From: DASPKT01 sp035626475
Lineage (GTDB): Bacteria; Pseudomonadota; Alphaproteobacteria; Azospirillales; Azospirillaceae
DNA length: 54,778 bases
Direction: 5' to 3'
Assembly (NCBI GenBank): GCA_035626475.1
Contig: DASPNP010000034.1
Span: 1-54,778 of the forward strand
Below are positions 17,688-25,977 of the stretch, in pieces; the stretch's first letter is position 1; each line of letters opens with the position of its first letter. Made by a program: the position numbers and the translations under genes. The notes beneath the pieces were generated by a model, which made no database searches, was not told the origin of the DNA, and worked only from the letters and a program-made list of their open reading frames with translations.

Positions 17688-18176
17688 TCAGCAGGACGCG
17701 ACGGGGGAGCCGTCGGCCGACGGTTCGGTCCTGCGAATGCGGGATTTCACCGTCTGTATGACACGCGGCAGGAACAGCGGCTTGGGAAAGATCTCCTCGA
17801 CCGGTAGCTCCGCCGCCTCATACGGCACGCCCGTCATCACCAGAATGGGCGCGGTGATCCCGGCCCGCTTCAGGTGGCGGACCAGGTCGGCTCCATCCAT
17901 GTTCGGCATCCTGATGTCCGTCAGGACCGCGTCGACGCGATGCTCCGAGAGGACCCGCAGCGCCTCCAACCCGTCATGGGCGATGTGGGCGACGAACCCG
18001 GCAGCCTCGAACTCGGTGGCGACAAAGAGGGCGTTCAGATGCTCGTCCTCGACGATCAGCACGCTCGGTCGCCGGTGCGCACCATGGCTTGGCCCCTCAT
18101 GGGCGTATGCCTCCGCGCCGGCTGGCCTCCCCGTGCCGTGCTCCCCCGCGACCATGTAGCTGATGCTCGGCCACAT
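17688..18176 (-). CDS. Single-domain response regulator
   Basis: A 162-residue protein with a receiver at about 38-155: VLIVEDEH, phospho-acceptor Asp87 (AVLTDIRMPNMDG), the LVMTG Thr and the FPKPL Lys. The first 37 residues are low in complexity and look unstructured. I chose ATG 18176 because AGAGGGA lies about nine bases upstream. The frame remains open far 5' into the next gene, but that part is only the shadow of the HWE kinase coding strand. It sits 128 bases downstream of that kinase on the same strand, so the two are probably co-transcribed and cognate. Confidence 0.88.
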   Translation of the reverse strand: MWPSISYMVAGEHGTGRPAGAEAYAHEGPSHGAHRRPSVLIVEDEHLNALFVATEFEAAGFVAHIAHDGLEALRVLSEHRVDAVLTDIRMPNMDGADLVRHLKRAGITAPILVMTGVPYEAAELPVEEIFPKPLFLPRVIQTVKSRIRRTEPSADGSPVASC

Positions 18177-18304
18177 TCCTCGACATTCCCTCTTTCGGCG
18201 GAAAAGGTTTCCTGCCGGATCATTCGCTGGGAGCATCAGATTGCCCTGGCTTCCGGCTGGATGGCAACACTGGCTGTAAGGCGATCCGCCCCCGCCGATT
18301 CCCC

Positions 18305-20782
18305 CTAAGTCTCTTCCCCAGCCGGTTCCAGGTAAGCGAGAGCCGCCGTCAGCTCGGCCGGGGTATAGGGCTTGCGGACCACCGGCACCGCCGACCAGCG
18401 CTCCGCGTGATCGAGCAAGGTGAAGCCGGTGGCGAAGACGAAACCGATGTCCCGTTCCGCCAGCACCTCGGCGATGGTGGTGGAGGATTCCCCGCGCAAG
18501 TCCATGTCCAGCACGGCGGCATCGATCCGTGCGGTGCGCGCCAGTTCCATGCCGCGCTCCAGCGTATCGGCGGAAAGGACCTTCCAGCCCAGATCGGTCA
18601 GGGTGCGCGTCAGCGAGAGGTTGAGGATCGCGTTGTCCTCCACCACGAGAATGCGCTCTCCCCGCCGGGCGCCGCCAGCTCCTGGGACCGCAGGGGCGTC
18701 CTCCGACGGGCCCGGTCCGGCCTGAGCGGTCAGGACATGCCGGGACGGAATTCGGATGCGGCAGACCAGCCCCTCCCTGGCCCACTCCTTCTCGATCTGT
18801 CCGTCGAGTTGCGTGACGCTGGCATCGATCAAGGTGGTGCCGAAGCCGCGGCGCGGCGGGGGGCCGGCGAGGACAGGGCCGCCCGTCTCCGTCCACACGA
18901 TGTTCAGCATCGCGGCGTCCTGCACCCAGTCCACCCGCAGCACCCCGCTAGCCGACAGGGCACCGTATTTGGCGCTGTTGGTCCAGAGCTCATGGAAGAT
19001 CATGGACAGCGGCTGGACCGAATCCGGCTGTATCATAAGGTGCGGACCCACGAGGCTCACCTGCCCGCGGTCGGCATGCGGGGCTACCTCCTGGCCGATG
19101 ATGGCGGCGAGGCCGCCGCCGTTCCAGCGGGTCTCAGCCAGCAGCGAATGGGCGCGGGCCAGTGCGGCGACCCGTCCCTCAACCGCCGCGACGAACGCCG
19201 CCGGCTCGTCGGCCCGGCTCAACCGCACCAGCGACATGACGACGGCCAGCACGTTCTTGGCCCGGTGGTCCACCTCGCGCATCAGCAGTCGCTGCCGCTC
19301 CTCGGCCTGGCGGCGCTCGGTGATGTCGAAGGTCAGCATGGTCAGGCGGGACCGGCCCTCGGGACCCGGCGCCACCGGCGTGTAAGTGGTGAGATACCAG
19401 CGGTCGCGGAAGCCGTACTCGTGGGTCAGCGACTGGCCTGACTCGACCACCTCGATGAGCTTTTCGGTCCACCGCCGCACCTCGTCGGCAGCGAGCGCGA
19501 CCTCGGACAGCCGCTTGCCCTTCAGTTCCTCGACGCTGCAGCCGAAGAAGGCCGCGAGGTTGGCATTGGGCAGGAGATAGTAGATGTCTGTGCCGTCGAT
19601 CTCCAGCAGGCTCATATAGATGCCGGGCGACCGGGCGAAGCCGCCGAGGGCGCTGGCGCCCGCCACCAGCGCGTCGACCGTGTCGTCGACCTCCTGCATG
19701 CCGATGGGCTGGGGACGCTCCACCGTCTCGCCGCGGGCAAGGCGTCTCGCGAAATCGGCGAGGCTGGTCAGCGGGCGGACGATACGGCCGGCAAGCCAAG
19801 CGGCGATGCCGGCGCCCAGTGCCAGGACCAGCAGCCCGATGACGCTCGTCCGCACCAGGGCGGCCAGCAGCGGTTCCTGGAGGATGGAGCGGGGCACGCC
19901 GATGGCGACGCTCCAGCCGGACACCTCGGAGAAGGAGTAGGCGGTGAAGGAGGGCACCCCCTCGAGCGTGATGGTCTCCCCAGCGCCTTCGCCCCCGTTA
20001 GCCATCAGGCGCTGCAGCGACTCCGCCCCCGGCTTCTCCAGGAACCGCTCAGGCGCCGGCAGGCGCGCCACATGCCGCCGCGACGGATCGAACACCGAGA
20101 CGGTCCAGCCGGCGGGAATGCGCTGCCGGCGCAGAATCTCCTGGAACTGCGAGGGCGGCAGGCTGAGCGCGGCGCCGTAGACGACCTGCCCCGCCCGAAT
20201 GACCGGAGCTTCGATCGAGATCACCAACTGTCCCGAGACGCGGCCGCGATACACGCCGGTGACGTGGGGACGGCCACCTCCGAAGACATGTCCAACGGTG
20301 TCGGTGTTGTTGCGTCGCGGCAGCGGCACGCCGGCGGGCACCAGGCTGTTGAACAGCTGCTGCCCGTCGGCGTCAAAGATAAGCAGGGAACTGCCGGCCG
20401 GCTGGTCGCGGAGGAACTCGTCGGCTTGTCGGCGGAAGGCCTCGAAGTCCCCGGCCTGCAGCGACGGCGACGTCACCAGCGTCACCAGGGCCCGGGTCTC
20501 GCTCTCCAGTTCCCGGTCCACCGCGAGCCGCAGCGCTCGGGCAAGCCCAAGGATCTGCTGCTGCACATTCTCGACGCCGTCATGGTAGGCGCGCAGCTGA
20601 AGCACGCCCGCGACCAGCATCGAGGGCAGCGCGCAGGCTACCGTCAGCACGAGCAGTCGCGCCCGAATGCTGCCCGAGGCTCTGCGGGAATGGTTGTCTG
20701 AGGCGGTGGACACGTTGGGCCAATTTTTTTGGGTGGACAAGCCGAGGGCTGGACTATGACGCAAGCGCTCCGGGAGAGGCAT
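18305..20782 (-). CDS. Membrane HWE hybrid histidine kinase with receiver
   Basis: An 825-residue inner-membrane sensor. Helix 1 is at about 42-62 (VLTVACALPSMLVAGVLQL) and helix 2 at about 310-333, with a Cache-like periplasmic domain between them. A HAMP linker follows (GRIVRPLTSLADFARRLARG), then a PAS domain (about 385-490). The HWE helix has His506 (MREVDHRAKNVLAVV). The ATPase part has FHELWTNSAKYGALS, keeping the family His and Asn, with VWTETGGP and RRGFGTTLI. The C-terminal receiver has Asp759 (AAVLDMDLRGES). It differs from the kinase at 11086 in having an intact nucleotide site. The ATG at 20782 has a weak ribosome site. The separate receiver downstream may share its phosphate. Confidence 0.92.
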   Translation of the reverse strand: MPLPERLRHSPALGLSTQKNWPNVSTASDNHSRRASGSIRARLLVLTVACALPSMLVAGVLQLRAYHDGVENVQQQILGLARALRLAVDRELESETRALVTLVTSPSLQAGDFEAFRRQADEFLRDQPAGSSLLIFDADGQQLFNSLVPAGVPLPRRNNTDTVGHVFGGGRPHVTGVYRGRVSGQLVISIEAPVIRAGQVVYGAALSLPPSQFQEILRRQRIPAGWTVSVFDPSRRHVARLPAPERFLEKPGAESLQRLMANGGEGAGETITLEGVPSFTAYSFSEVSGWSVAIGVPRSILQEPLLAALVRTSVIGLLVLALGAGIAAWLAGRIVRPLTSLADFARRLARGETVERPQPIGMQEVDDTVDALVAGASALGGFARSPGIYMSLLEIDGTDIYYLLPNANLAAFFGCSVEELKGKRLSEVALAADEVRRWTEKLIEVVESGQSLTHEYGFRDRWYLTTYTPVAPGPEGRSRLTMLTFDITERRQAEERQRLLMREVDHRAKNVLAVVMSLVRLSRADEPAAFVAAVEGRVAALARAHSLLAETRWNGGGLAAIIGQEVAPHADRGQVSLVGPHLMIQPDSVQPLSMIFHELWTNSAKYGALSASGVLRVDWVQDAAMLNIVWTETGGPVLAGPPPRRGFGTTLIDASVTQLDGQIEKEWAREGLVCRIRIPSRHVLTAQAGPGPSEDAPAVPGAGGARRGERILVVEDNAILNLSLTRTLTDLGWKVLSADTLERGMELARTARIDAAVLDMDLRGESSTTIAEVLAERDIGFVFATGFTLLDHAERWSAVPVVRKPYTPAELTAALAYLEPAGEET

Positions 20783-21198
20783 ACGCCATTGCTCTTAGGG
20801 CCGCCCCCTCCCAGAGCGGTTGGTCGCGGCTGTCATTCAAAGGCAACGGGGGAGCCGCGGGCCCTTGACTGTTTCAGCGGCACAGATGAGGGCGCGGGTC
20901 TGCGGGGATGGTCTATGGACGCCAGGGGCGGTAGCGCAAGATGAATGCGTCAACTGAGCGGAGACTTGAGCCGGCACTCGCGCCTCCACGCTGTCGCCCG
21001 AGCTGATTGAGAAGGGCCTGTAACAGGATTTGAACGCTCTGGTCCAGAGTGGCCTCAACGTGGCCCACCTGGATCCGCAGCAGGTCAATGATCCGAGCGC
21101 TCTGCCAAATGACAGATCCGAGCCCATCGACCAAAGTGATGTTCTCCAAGCCGAAGGGGCCATTGAACTAAGCCTCGCCACCGGCGTACACGGGCACC

Positions 21199-21381
21199 AT
21201 GGACGTTGAGATGACGAAGCGCGTCCACGCGCAGATCCAAGATTTGCAAGAGCTGCTACGGCAGCTCCGGACCGGCCCATCGGATGCCCCCACACTCATG
21301 AGCATAGAGCGCTTGGAAAGCTCCATCGCGTTGTTCCAGAGCATGCTCGACGATCAGGCGAAGCCAAGCGACCAAAGCTGA
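21199..21381 (+). CDS. Small helical protein of unknown function, 60 residues
   Basis: I do not recognise this family. The protein is predicted to be two amphipathic helices: KRVHAQIQDLQELLRQL, then MSIERLESSIALFQSMLDD. A decayed copy of the same gene is present at 13235-13388. The conserved block LMSIxRLE...LF..MLDD shows that the reading frame has been under selection in the past, which supports a real gene. The start is ATG 21199, or ATG 21211 four codons later; neither has a strong ribosome site. Both copies sit in AT-richer gaps next to HWE kinase genes, so a regulatory role in that signalling is possible but unproven. Confidence 0.55.
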   Translation: MDVEMTKRVHAQIQDLQELLRQLRTGPSDAPTLMSIERLESSIALFQSMLDDQAKPSDQS

Positions 21382-21555
21382 AAGCCTTCGACGCCGCCCT
21401 CCACTTCCTGTCGCGGCAGTGACTTGGCGCATTCTCAATGATGCGGTGTGCATCCAGGAGGTGGTTTCGCTTCGGCGCATTCCAGCAAACCAGCGCATTC
21501 TGGTTTGCCGATGAACTCCTTTCCGCGTGCCATGTCCGCTCATTGAGCTTGCATC

Positions 21556-21664
21556 ATGCCCAGTGCTGTCCGGCCGAAAGCTGGCTCCTCGTTGCGAAAG
21601 CGACTGCTGAGCTTTGCGCTTGCGTGCGCCTCGCCTTGCCTATTGGTCGCCATCGTACTGCGGA
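21556..21664 (+). pseudogene. N-terminal fragment of a membrane sensor kinase
   Basis: The frame from ATG 21556 reads GSSLRKRLLSFALACASPCL followed by LVAIVLRM. This aligns with the first membrane segment of the HWE hybrid kinase at 18305-20782 (GSIRARLLVLTVACALPSML, then VAGVLQL). The likeness ends at about residue 37 and the frame then runs into unrelated Arg/Pro-rich sequence. I infer the stump of a deleted paralogous kinase gene. Confidence 0.45.
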
Positions 21665-21889
21665 TGCCCCGGCCAGCACCTCGTCGAGGTTGTCGCATAT
21701 CAGATCTTAGGCCCCAGTACCCAGCTCTTCCTCTATGGTCCGCTCGATTTTCATGAATATCCAAATCGCTCAACTATCGACGTTTGGGAATGGCGTGCTG
21801 CCGAAGGCGATAAGACTCGATTCCAGAAACTTGGACGTCACCAGTTAGTTTGCACTCTGATTGGTTCAGGGGCTGTTTATCGAACGGCA

Positions 21890-23314
21890 TCAGCTCCGAC
21901 TATAGCTGTCCTCGAACCGGACGATGTCGTCCTCGCCCAGATAGGCGCCGGACTGCACCTCGATGATGTTGAGCGGCACCTTGCCCGGATTCTCCAGCCG
22001 ATGGACGCAGCCCAGCGGCAGGTAGACCGACTCGTTCTCGCGCACGATCAGCCGCTCCTCGTCGCGGGTCACCAGCGCCGTGCCGTTCACCACCACCCAG
22101 TGCTCCGCCCGGTGGAAGTGCTTCTGCAGCGACAGCCGCTGACCGGGCAGCACGGTCAGCCGCTTGACCTGGAACCGCTCGCCGGCGTGCAGCGGCTGGT
22201 AGAAGCCCCAGGGCCGGAAGACCCGCGGCGGGCTCCTGGCCTCGCTACGCCCCGCCTCGTCCAGCCGGCGCACCAGCGTGCGCACCTCCTGGGCTCGATC
22301 GCGCGGCGCCACCAGCACGGCGTCCGGAGTCGCCACCACGATCAGGTCGCGCAGGCCGAGCGCCGCCGTCACCAAGCCTTCCGAGCGCAGGTGGCAGCCG
22401 GCGCAATCCTCCGCGAGCACATCGCCGGTGAGGGCGTTGCCGGCCGCATCCTTGGGCAGCACCTCGTGCAGCGCCTCCCAGGACCCGATGTCGCTCCAAC
22501 CGATGGCGCAGGGCACCACCGCGACCTTTTCGGACCGCGCGAACAGGGCGTCGTCGATCGAGACGGAGGGCAGCGACTGGAAGCTCGCGGGCTCCAGCCG
22601 CTCGAAATCCAGATCGCGGCCCCGTCCCGCCACGGCGGCGCGCACCCCCGCCAGCAGATCGGGCGCCAGCCGGTCCAGCTCGGCCAGCAGGATGTCGGCC
22701 CGCATCAGGAACATGCCGCTGTTCCAGAGATGCCGGCCGCCGGCGAGGTAGTCGGCCGCCCGGGCGGCGTCCGGCTTCTCGACGAAGCCGTCGGCGCGGT
22801 GCACGCCCGGCAGCCCGTCCAGCGCGGCCCCGCGGGCAACGTAGCCGTAGCCCGTCTCCGGCCGGGTCGGGGCGATGCCGAAGGTGACGAGATGGCCTGT
22901 CCGGGCCGCTGGGGTGCCGGCCGCCAGCGCCCGACGCCAAGCGGCCTCGTCAGCGATGACGTGGTCGGCCGGCAGCGCCAGCATCAGCGCGTCGGCGGTC
23001 GTCTCGGCGATCACGCAGGCGGCTGCGGCGACCGCCGCGGCGGTGTTGCGCGCGGCAGGTTCCAGCAGGATCGGCCGGGAGCTGCCGCCAGCCTCGCGCA
23101 GCTGTTCGGCCACCAGGAAGCGGTGGTCCTGCGCGGCCACGACCAGGGGCGGCTCCAGCCCGGCGCCGGCGCAGCGGTCCAGCGTGCGCAGCAGCAGGCT
23201 CCGCGGCCCGTCCAGCGCCAGGAACTGCTTGGGATAGGTCTCGCGCGACAAGGGCCAGAGCCGGGTGCCGGAACCGCCCGACAGGATCACGGGGATGATG
23301 CCGTCCGTGGTCAT
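21890..23314 (-). CDS. manC: Mannose-1-phosphate guanylyltransferase / mannose-6-phosphate isomerase
   Basis: A 474-residue bifunctional enzyme, normal length for the ManC/AlgA family. The nucleotidyltransferase half has the signature GGSGTRLWPLSRETYPKQF (13-31), a VEKP motif and the WNSGMFL segment. It joins mannose-1-phosphate with GTP to give GDP-mannose. The C-terminal cupin (about 350-474) is the type II isomerase part, with QKHFHRAEHWVVV and a PLGCVHRLENPG segment holding the metal-binding His and Glu residues. It is the last gene of a minus-strand operon, nine bases after fcl, and provides the substrate for gmd and fcl. Confidence 0.96.
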   Translation of the reverse strand: MTTDGIIPVILSGGSGTRLWPLSRETYPKQFLALDGPRSLLLRTLDRCAGAGLEPPLVVAAQDHRFLVAEQLREAGGSSRPILLEPAARNTAAAVAAAACVIAETTADALMLALPADHVIADEAAWRRALAAGTPAARTGHLVTFGIAPTRPETGYGYVARGAALDGLPGVHRADGFVEKPDAARAADYLAGGRHLWNSGMFLMRADILLAELDRLAPDLLAGVRAAVAGRGRDLDFERLEPASFQSLPSVSIDDALFARSEKVAVVPCAIGWSDIGSWEALHEVLPKDAAGNALTGDVLAEDCAGCHLRSEGLVTAALGLRDLIVVATPDAVLVAPRDRAQEVRTLVRRLDEAGRSEARSPPRVFRPWGFYQPLHAGERFQVKRLTVLPGQRLSLQKHFHRAEHWVVVNGTALVTRDEERLIVRENESVYLPLGCVHRLENPGKVPLNIIEVQSGAYLGEDDIVRFEDSYSRS

Positions 23315-23323
23315 GCGCCGCCC

Positions 23324-24295
23324 CTATGCCGCCCTGACGCTGTCCGCATGGTCCAGGAACCAGCGGTAGGTATCGGCCACGCCGCGCTCCAGCGGGATGG
23401 ACGGCGTCCAGCCCAGCGCCGTCAGGCGCGAGACGTCCAGCAGCTTGCGCGGCGTGCCGTCGGGCTTGCCGGGGTCGAAGACCAGCCGGCCGGACCAGCC
23501 CACCGCGCGCGCCACCGTCCCGGCCAGCTCGGCGATGGTCACGTCCTCGCCGCAGCCGACATTGATCGTCGGCTCGTCCGAATAGTGCCGCAGCAGGTGG
23601 ACGCAGGCGTCGGCCAGATCGTCCACATGCAGGAATTCCCGACGTGGCGTGCCGGTGCCCCAGACGGTGACGGTGTCCTCGCCGGCCTGCCTGGCCAGAT
23701 GGATCTTGCGCATCAGCGCCGGCAGGACGTGGCTGTTCTCGGGATGGAAATTGTCGTGCGGGCCGTAGAGATTGGTCGGCATGCAGCTGATGAAGTCGTG
23801 GCCGTACTGCCGCCGGTAGGCCTGGCAGAGCTTGATGCCGGCGATCTTGGCGACCGCGTACCACTCGTTGGTCGCCTCCAGCGGCCCGGTCAGCAGCGCG
23901 CTCTCGGGGATCGGCTGCGGCGCCAGCTTCGGATAGACGCAGGAGGAGCCCAGGAACAGCAGCTTCGCCACGCCGGCCTTGTGCGCGCCGTCGATCGTTG
24001 CGGAGGCGATGGCGAGGTTGTCATGCAGGAAGTCGGCCGGATAGGTGTCATTGGCATGGATGCCGCCGACTTTCGCCGCGGCCACCACGACCATGTCGGG
24101 GCGCCGGTCGCGCATCCAGGCGGCCACGGCCGCCGCGTCGCGCAGGTCGAGCGCTTCGCGGGAGGCGGTCAGCAGATCGCAGTCCTCGTGCGCCAGCCGC
24201 CGCATCAGCGCCGAGCCGACCATGCCGCCATGGCCGGCGACGAAGACGCGCTTTCCCGACAGGGAGAGAGGAGCGGGCGGCGCGGCGACGGTCAA
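23324..24295 (-). CDS. fcl: GDP-L-fucose synthase
   Basis: A 323-residue epimerase/reductase that turns GDP-4-keto-6-deoxymannose into GDP-L-fucose with NADPH. The Rossmann motif is GHGGMVGSA (21-29). The catalytic triad is present as Ser in FLGSSCVYPK and Tyr and Lys in YAVAKIAG. NEWYAVAK and CMPTNLYGPHDNF are family signatures. The best start is a TTG at 24295 that overlaps the gmd stop (TTGA). It is preceded by GGGAGGA at about seven bases, and no ATG occurs before the Rossmann motif. It sits between gmd and manC in one operon, so the three genes together supply GDP-L-fucose to the transferases nearby. Confidence 0.96.
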   Translation of the reverse strand: MTVAAPPAPLSLSGKRVFVAGHGGMVGSALMRRLAHEDCDLLTASREALDLRDAAAVAAWMRDRRPDMVVVAAAKVGGIHANDTYPADFLHDNLAIASATIDGAHKAGVAKLLFLGSSCVYPKLAPQPIPESALLTGPLEATNEWYAVAKIAGIKLCQAYRRQYGHDFISCMPTNLYGPHDNFHPENSHVLPALMRKIHLARQAGEDTVTVWGTGTPRREFLHVDDLADACVHLLRHYSDEPTINVGCGEDVTIAELAGTVARAVGWSGRLVFDPGKPDGTPRKLLDVSRLTALGWTPSIPLERGVADTYRWFLDHADSVRAA

Positions 24296-25362
24296 TGCCC
24301 GTCCTCCCGCCCGGCATTGCCCCGGCGCAGCAGCTCCAGGTCGGCGCCGACCATCTCCTTGACCAGCTCCTCGAACTCGACCTTGTGCCGCCAGCCTAGC
24401 TGGGTGCGCGCCTTGGTGGGGTCGCCCAGCAGCAGCTCGACCTCGGTCGGCCGGAAATAGCGCGGGTCGATCTCCACCAGCACCTTGCCGCTGGCGGCAT
24501 CGACGCCGGTCTCCTCGACACCCGCGCCGCGCCACTCGATGCGGCGGCCTACTTCAGCGAAGGCGCGCTCCACGAACTCGCGCACCGTATGGGTCTCGCC
24601 GGTCGCCAGAACGAAGTCGTCCGCCTTGTCGTGCTGAAGGATGCGCCACATCCCCTCGACATAGTCCCGGGCATGGCCCCAGTCGCGCTTGGCGTCCAGG
24701 TTGCCGAGCCAGAGACGGTCCTCGATCCCCAGCTCGATCGCCGCCACCGCGCGGGTGATCTTGCGCGTGACGAAGGTCTCGCCGCGCAGCGGGCTCTCAT
24801 GGTTGAACAGAATGCCGTTGGCCGCGAAGAAGCCGTAGGCCTCGCGGTAGTTCACGGTGATCCAGTAGGCGTAGAGCTTGGCCGCGGCGTAGGGGCTGCG
24901 CGGATAGAACGGGGTGGTCTCGCGCTGTGGCGTCTCCTGCACCCGGCCGTACAGCTCGGAGGTGGAGGCCTGGTAGAAGCGGGTTTTCCCGCCCAATCCC
25001 AGGATGCGCATCGCCTCCAGCAGGCGCAGCGTGCCGACCGCGTCGGAGTTGGCGGTGTATTCCGGTGTCTCGAAGCTGACCTGCACATGGCTCTGGGCGC
25101 CGAGATTGTAGATCTCGTCGGGCTGCGTTTCCTGGATGATGCGGATGAGGTTGGTGGCGTCGGTCAGGTCGCCGTAATGCAGGAAGAAGCGCGGGTCCGG
25201 CAGGTGCGGATCCTGGTAGAGATGGTCGATGCGGCCGGTGTTGAAGGAGGAGGAGCGGCGCTTGATGCCGTGGACCGTGTAGCCTTTGCCCAGCAGCAAC
25301 TCGGCAAGATACGCCCCGTCCTGACCGGTGACACCGGTGATGAGGGCCGTTTTCCTGCTCAT
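24292..25362 (-). CDS. gmd: GDP-mannose 4,6-dehydratase
   Basis: A 356-residue short-chain dehydrogenase, full length for Gmd. The NADP-binding loop is GVTGQDGAYLAE (10-21) followed by KRRSSSFNTGRIDHLY. The catalytic residues lie in STSELYG (Ser/Thr and Glu) and YAAAKLYAYW (Tyr and Lys). NHESPLRGETFVTRKI is a family signature. It converts GDP-mannose to GDP-4-keto-6-deoxymannose, the branch point to L-fucose or D-rhamnose. It is first in the gmd-fcl-manC operon, and its promoter must lie in the 274-base divergent gap to the small gene at 25637. A second, shorter paralogue lies at 48941-49921. Confidence 0.96.
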   Translation of the reverse strand: MSRKTALITGVTGQDGAYLAELLLGKGYTVHGIKRRSSSFNTGRIDHLYQDPHLPDPRFFLHYGDLTDATNLIRIIQETQPDEIYNLGAQSHVQVSFETPEYTANSDAVGTLRLLEAMRILGLGGKTRFYQASTSELYGRVQETPQRETTPFYPRSPYAAAKLYAYWITVNYREAYGFFAANGILFNHESPLRGETFVTRKITRAVAAIELGIEDRLWLGNLDAKRDWGHARDYVEGMWRILQHDKADDFVLATGETHTVREFVERAFAEVGRRIEWRGAGVEETGVDAASGKVLVEIDPRYFRPTEVELLLGDPTKARTQLGWRHKVEFEELVKEMVGADLELLRRGNAGREDGH

Positions 25363-25636
25363 GGTCCGAGTTCCTTCGCCGCATGGGTCCCGCCGGCGTC
25401 CGGCGTCGCGGATCGGCAGCCAGAAGGCGGCGGCACGCCTAAAACTGTACTGTGGCGCGATGGTTCATCGCCAGAGACAATCGCCCGCGCGATCTCCGGA
25501 GGTGCGCGGGGTTGAAAGCGAGGGTACCCTGGCCCGCGCGGCTCCCCGTCCGTTGCCCTTCGTGCGGGGGGAATGACGAGGCGGATCGCCGCGCCAGAGG
25601 ATTTGCGCCGTGTGGCCCTGTGTTCGGAGGAACGCC

Positions 25637-25933
25637 GTGGATTACCTTGAACAGGTCGAAGCCGCTTGGTCGCTGAGCGACGCCGCCCACGACCTTATTC
25701 ACAGCGCGGATCGCGAGGTGGGCACGGCGGAAGTCTGGGAGCGGATATTCGCGCCGTCGCCGCTGGTCGACCGGGAGAGGACGTTGCGCGAAGGCGGCGA
25801 TCCGCCGACCCGCGTCTATCTGCATTCTCCCTACGGCCTGCAGTTCAACGCCGAGCAGAAGGAATGGCTGCCGTTCCGGCACGGCCCCCTCGATGCTGCC
25901 AAGCTGCCGTCCATCGACGCCGATCCGGCCTGA
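25637..25933 (+). CDS. Hypothetical protein, 98 residues
   Basis: I do not recognise this protein. It starts at a GTG with a near-perfect ribosome site, GGAGGA, six bases upstream (25626-25631), which is the main reason to believe it. The sequence (MDYLEQVEAAWSLSDAAHD, later PTRVYLHSPYGLQF) is acidic, soluble and has no repeats or membrane segments. It is divergent from gmd and ends 44 bases before the TPR-fucosyltransferase-like gene on the same strand, so it may be co-transcribed with that gene. Confidence 0.6.
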   Translation: MDYLEQVEAAWSLSDAAHDLIHSADREVGTAEVWERIFAPSPLVDRERTLREGGDPPTRVYLHSPYGLQFNAEQKEWLPFRHGPLDAAKLPSIDADPA

Positions 25934-25977
25934 TCCGGAGCGGCTCCGGCTCTGGCGCTGCCGCCTTGTGAGCAACG

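Larger units (their letters stand above)
20783..21889. other. Gene-poor stretch with small ORFs and a kinase fragment
   Basis: This gap of 1.1 kb contains the 60-codon small ORF (21199-21381) and an N-terminal kinase fragment (21556-21664). A minus-strand frame at 20913-21149 starts from TTG and reads MENITLVDGLGSVIWQ, with a plausible helical middle. It has no ribosome site and no family I know, so I leave it as a doubtful 78-codon candidate. The rest shows no gene. Confidence 0.45.

Noticed and set aside
18177..18896. A 5' extension of the receiver at 17688-18176
   Set aside because: The extra 240 codons are the shadow of the HWE kinase coding region. A ribosome site supports ATG 18176.
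20913..21149. A 78-codon minus-strand ORF beginning MENITLVDGLGSV
   Set aside because: It looks protein-like in part, but it starts at TTG, lacks a ribosome site and has no relative I recognise. It is mentioned only in the gap description.
21614..24460. A 948-codon plus-strand open frame across the fucose operon
   Set aside because: It is antisense to manC and fcl and has no recognisable motif.
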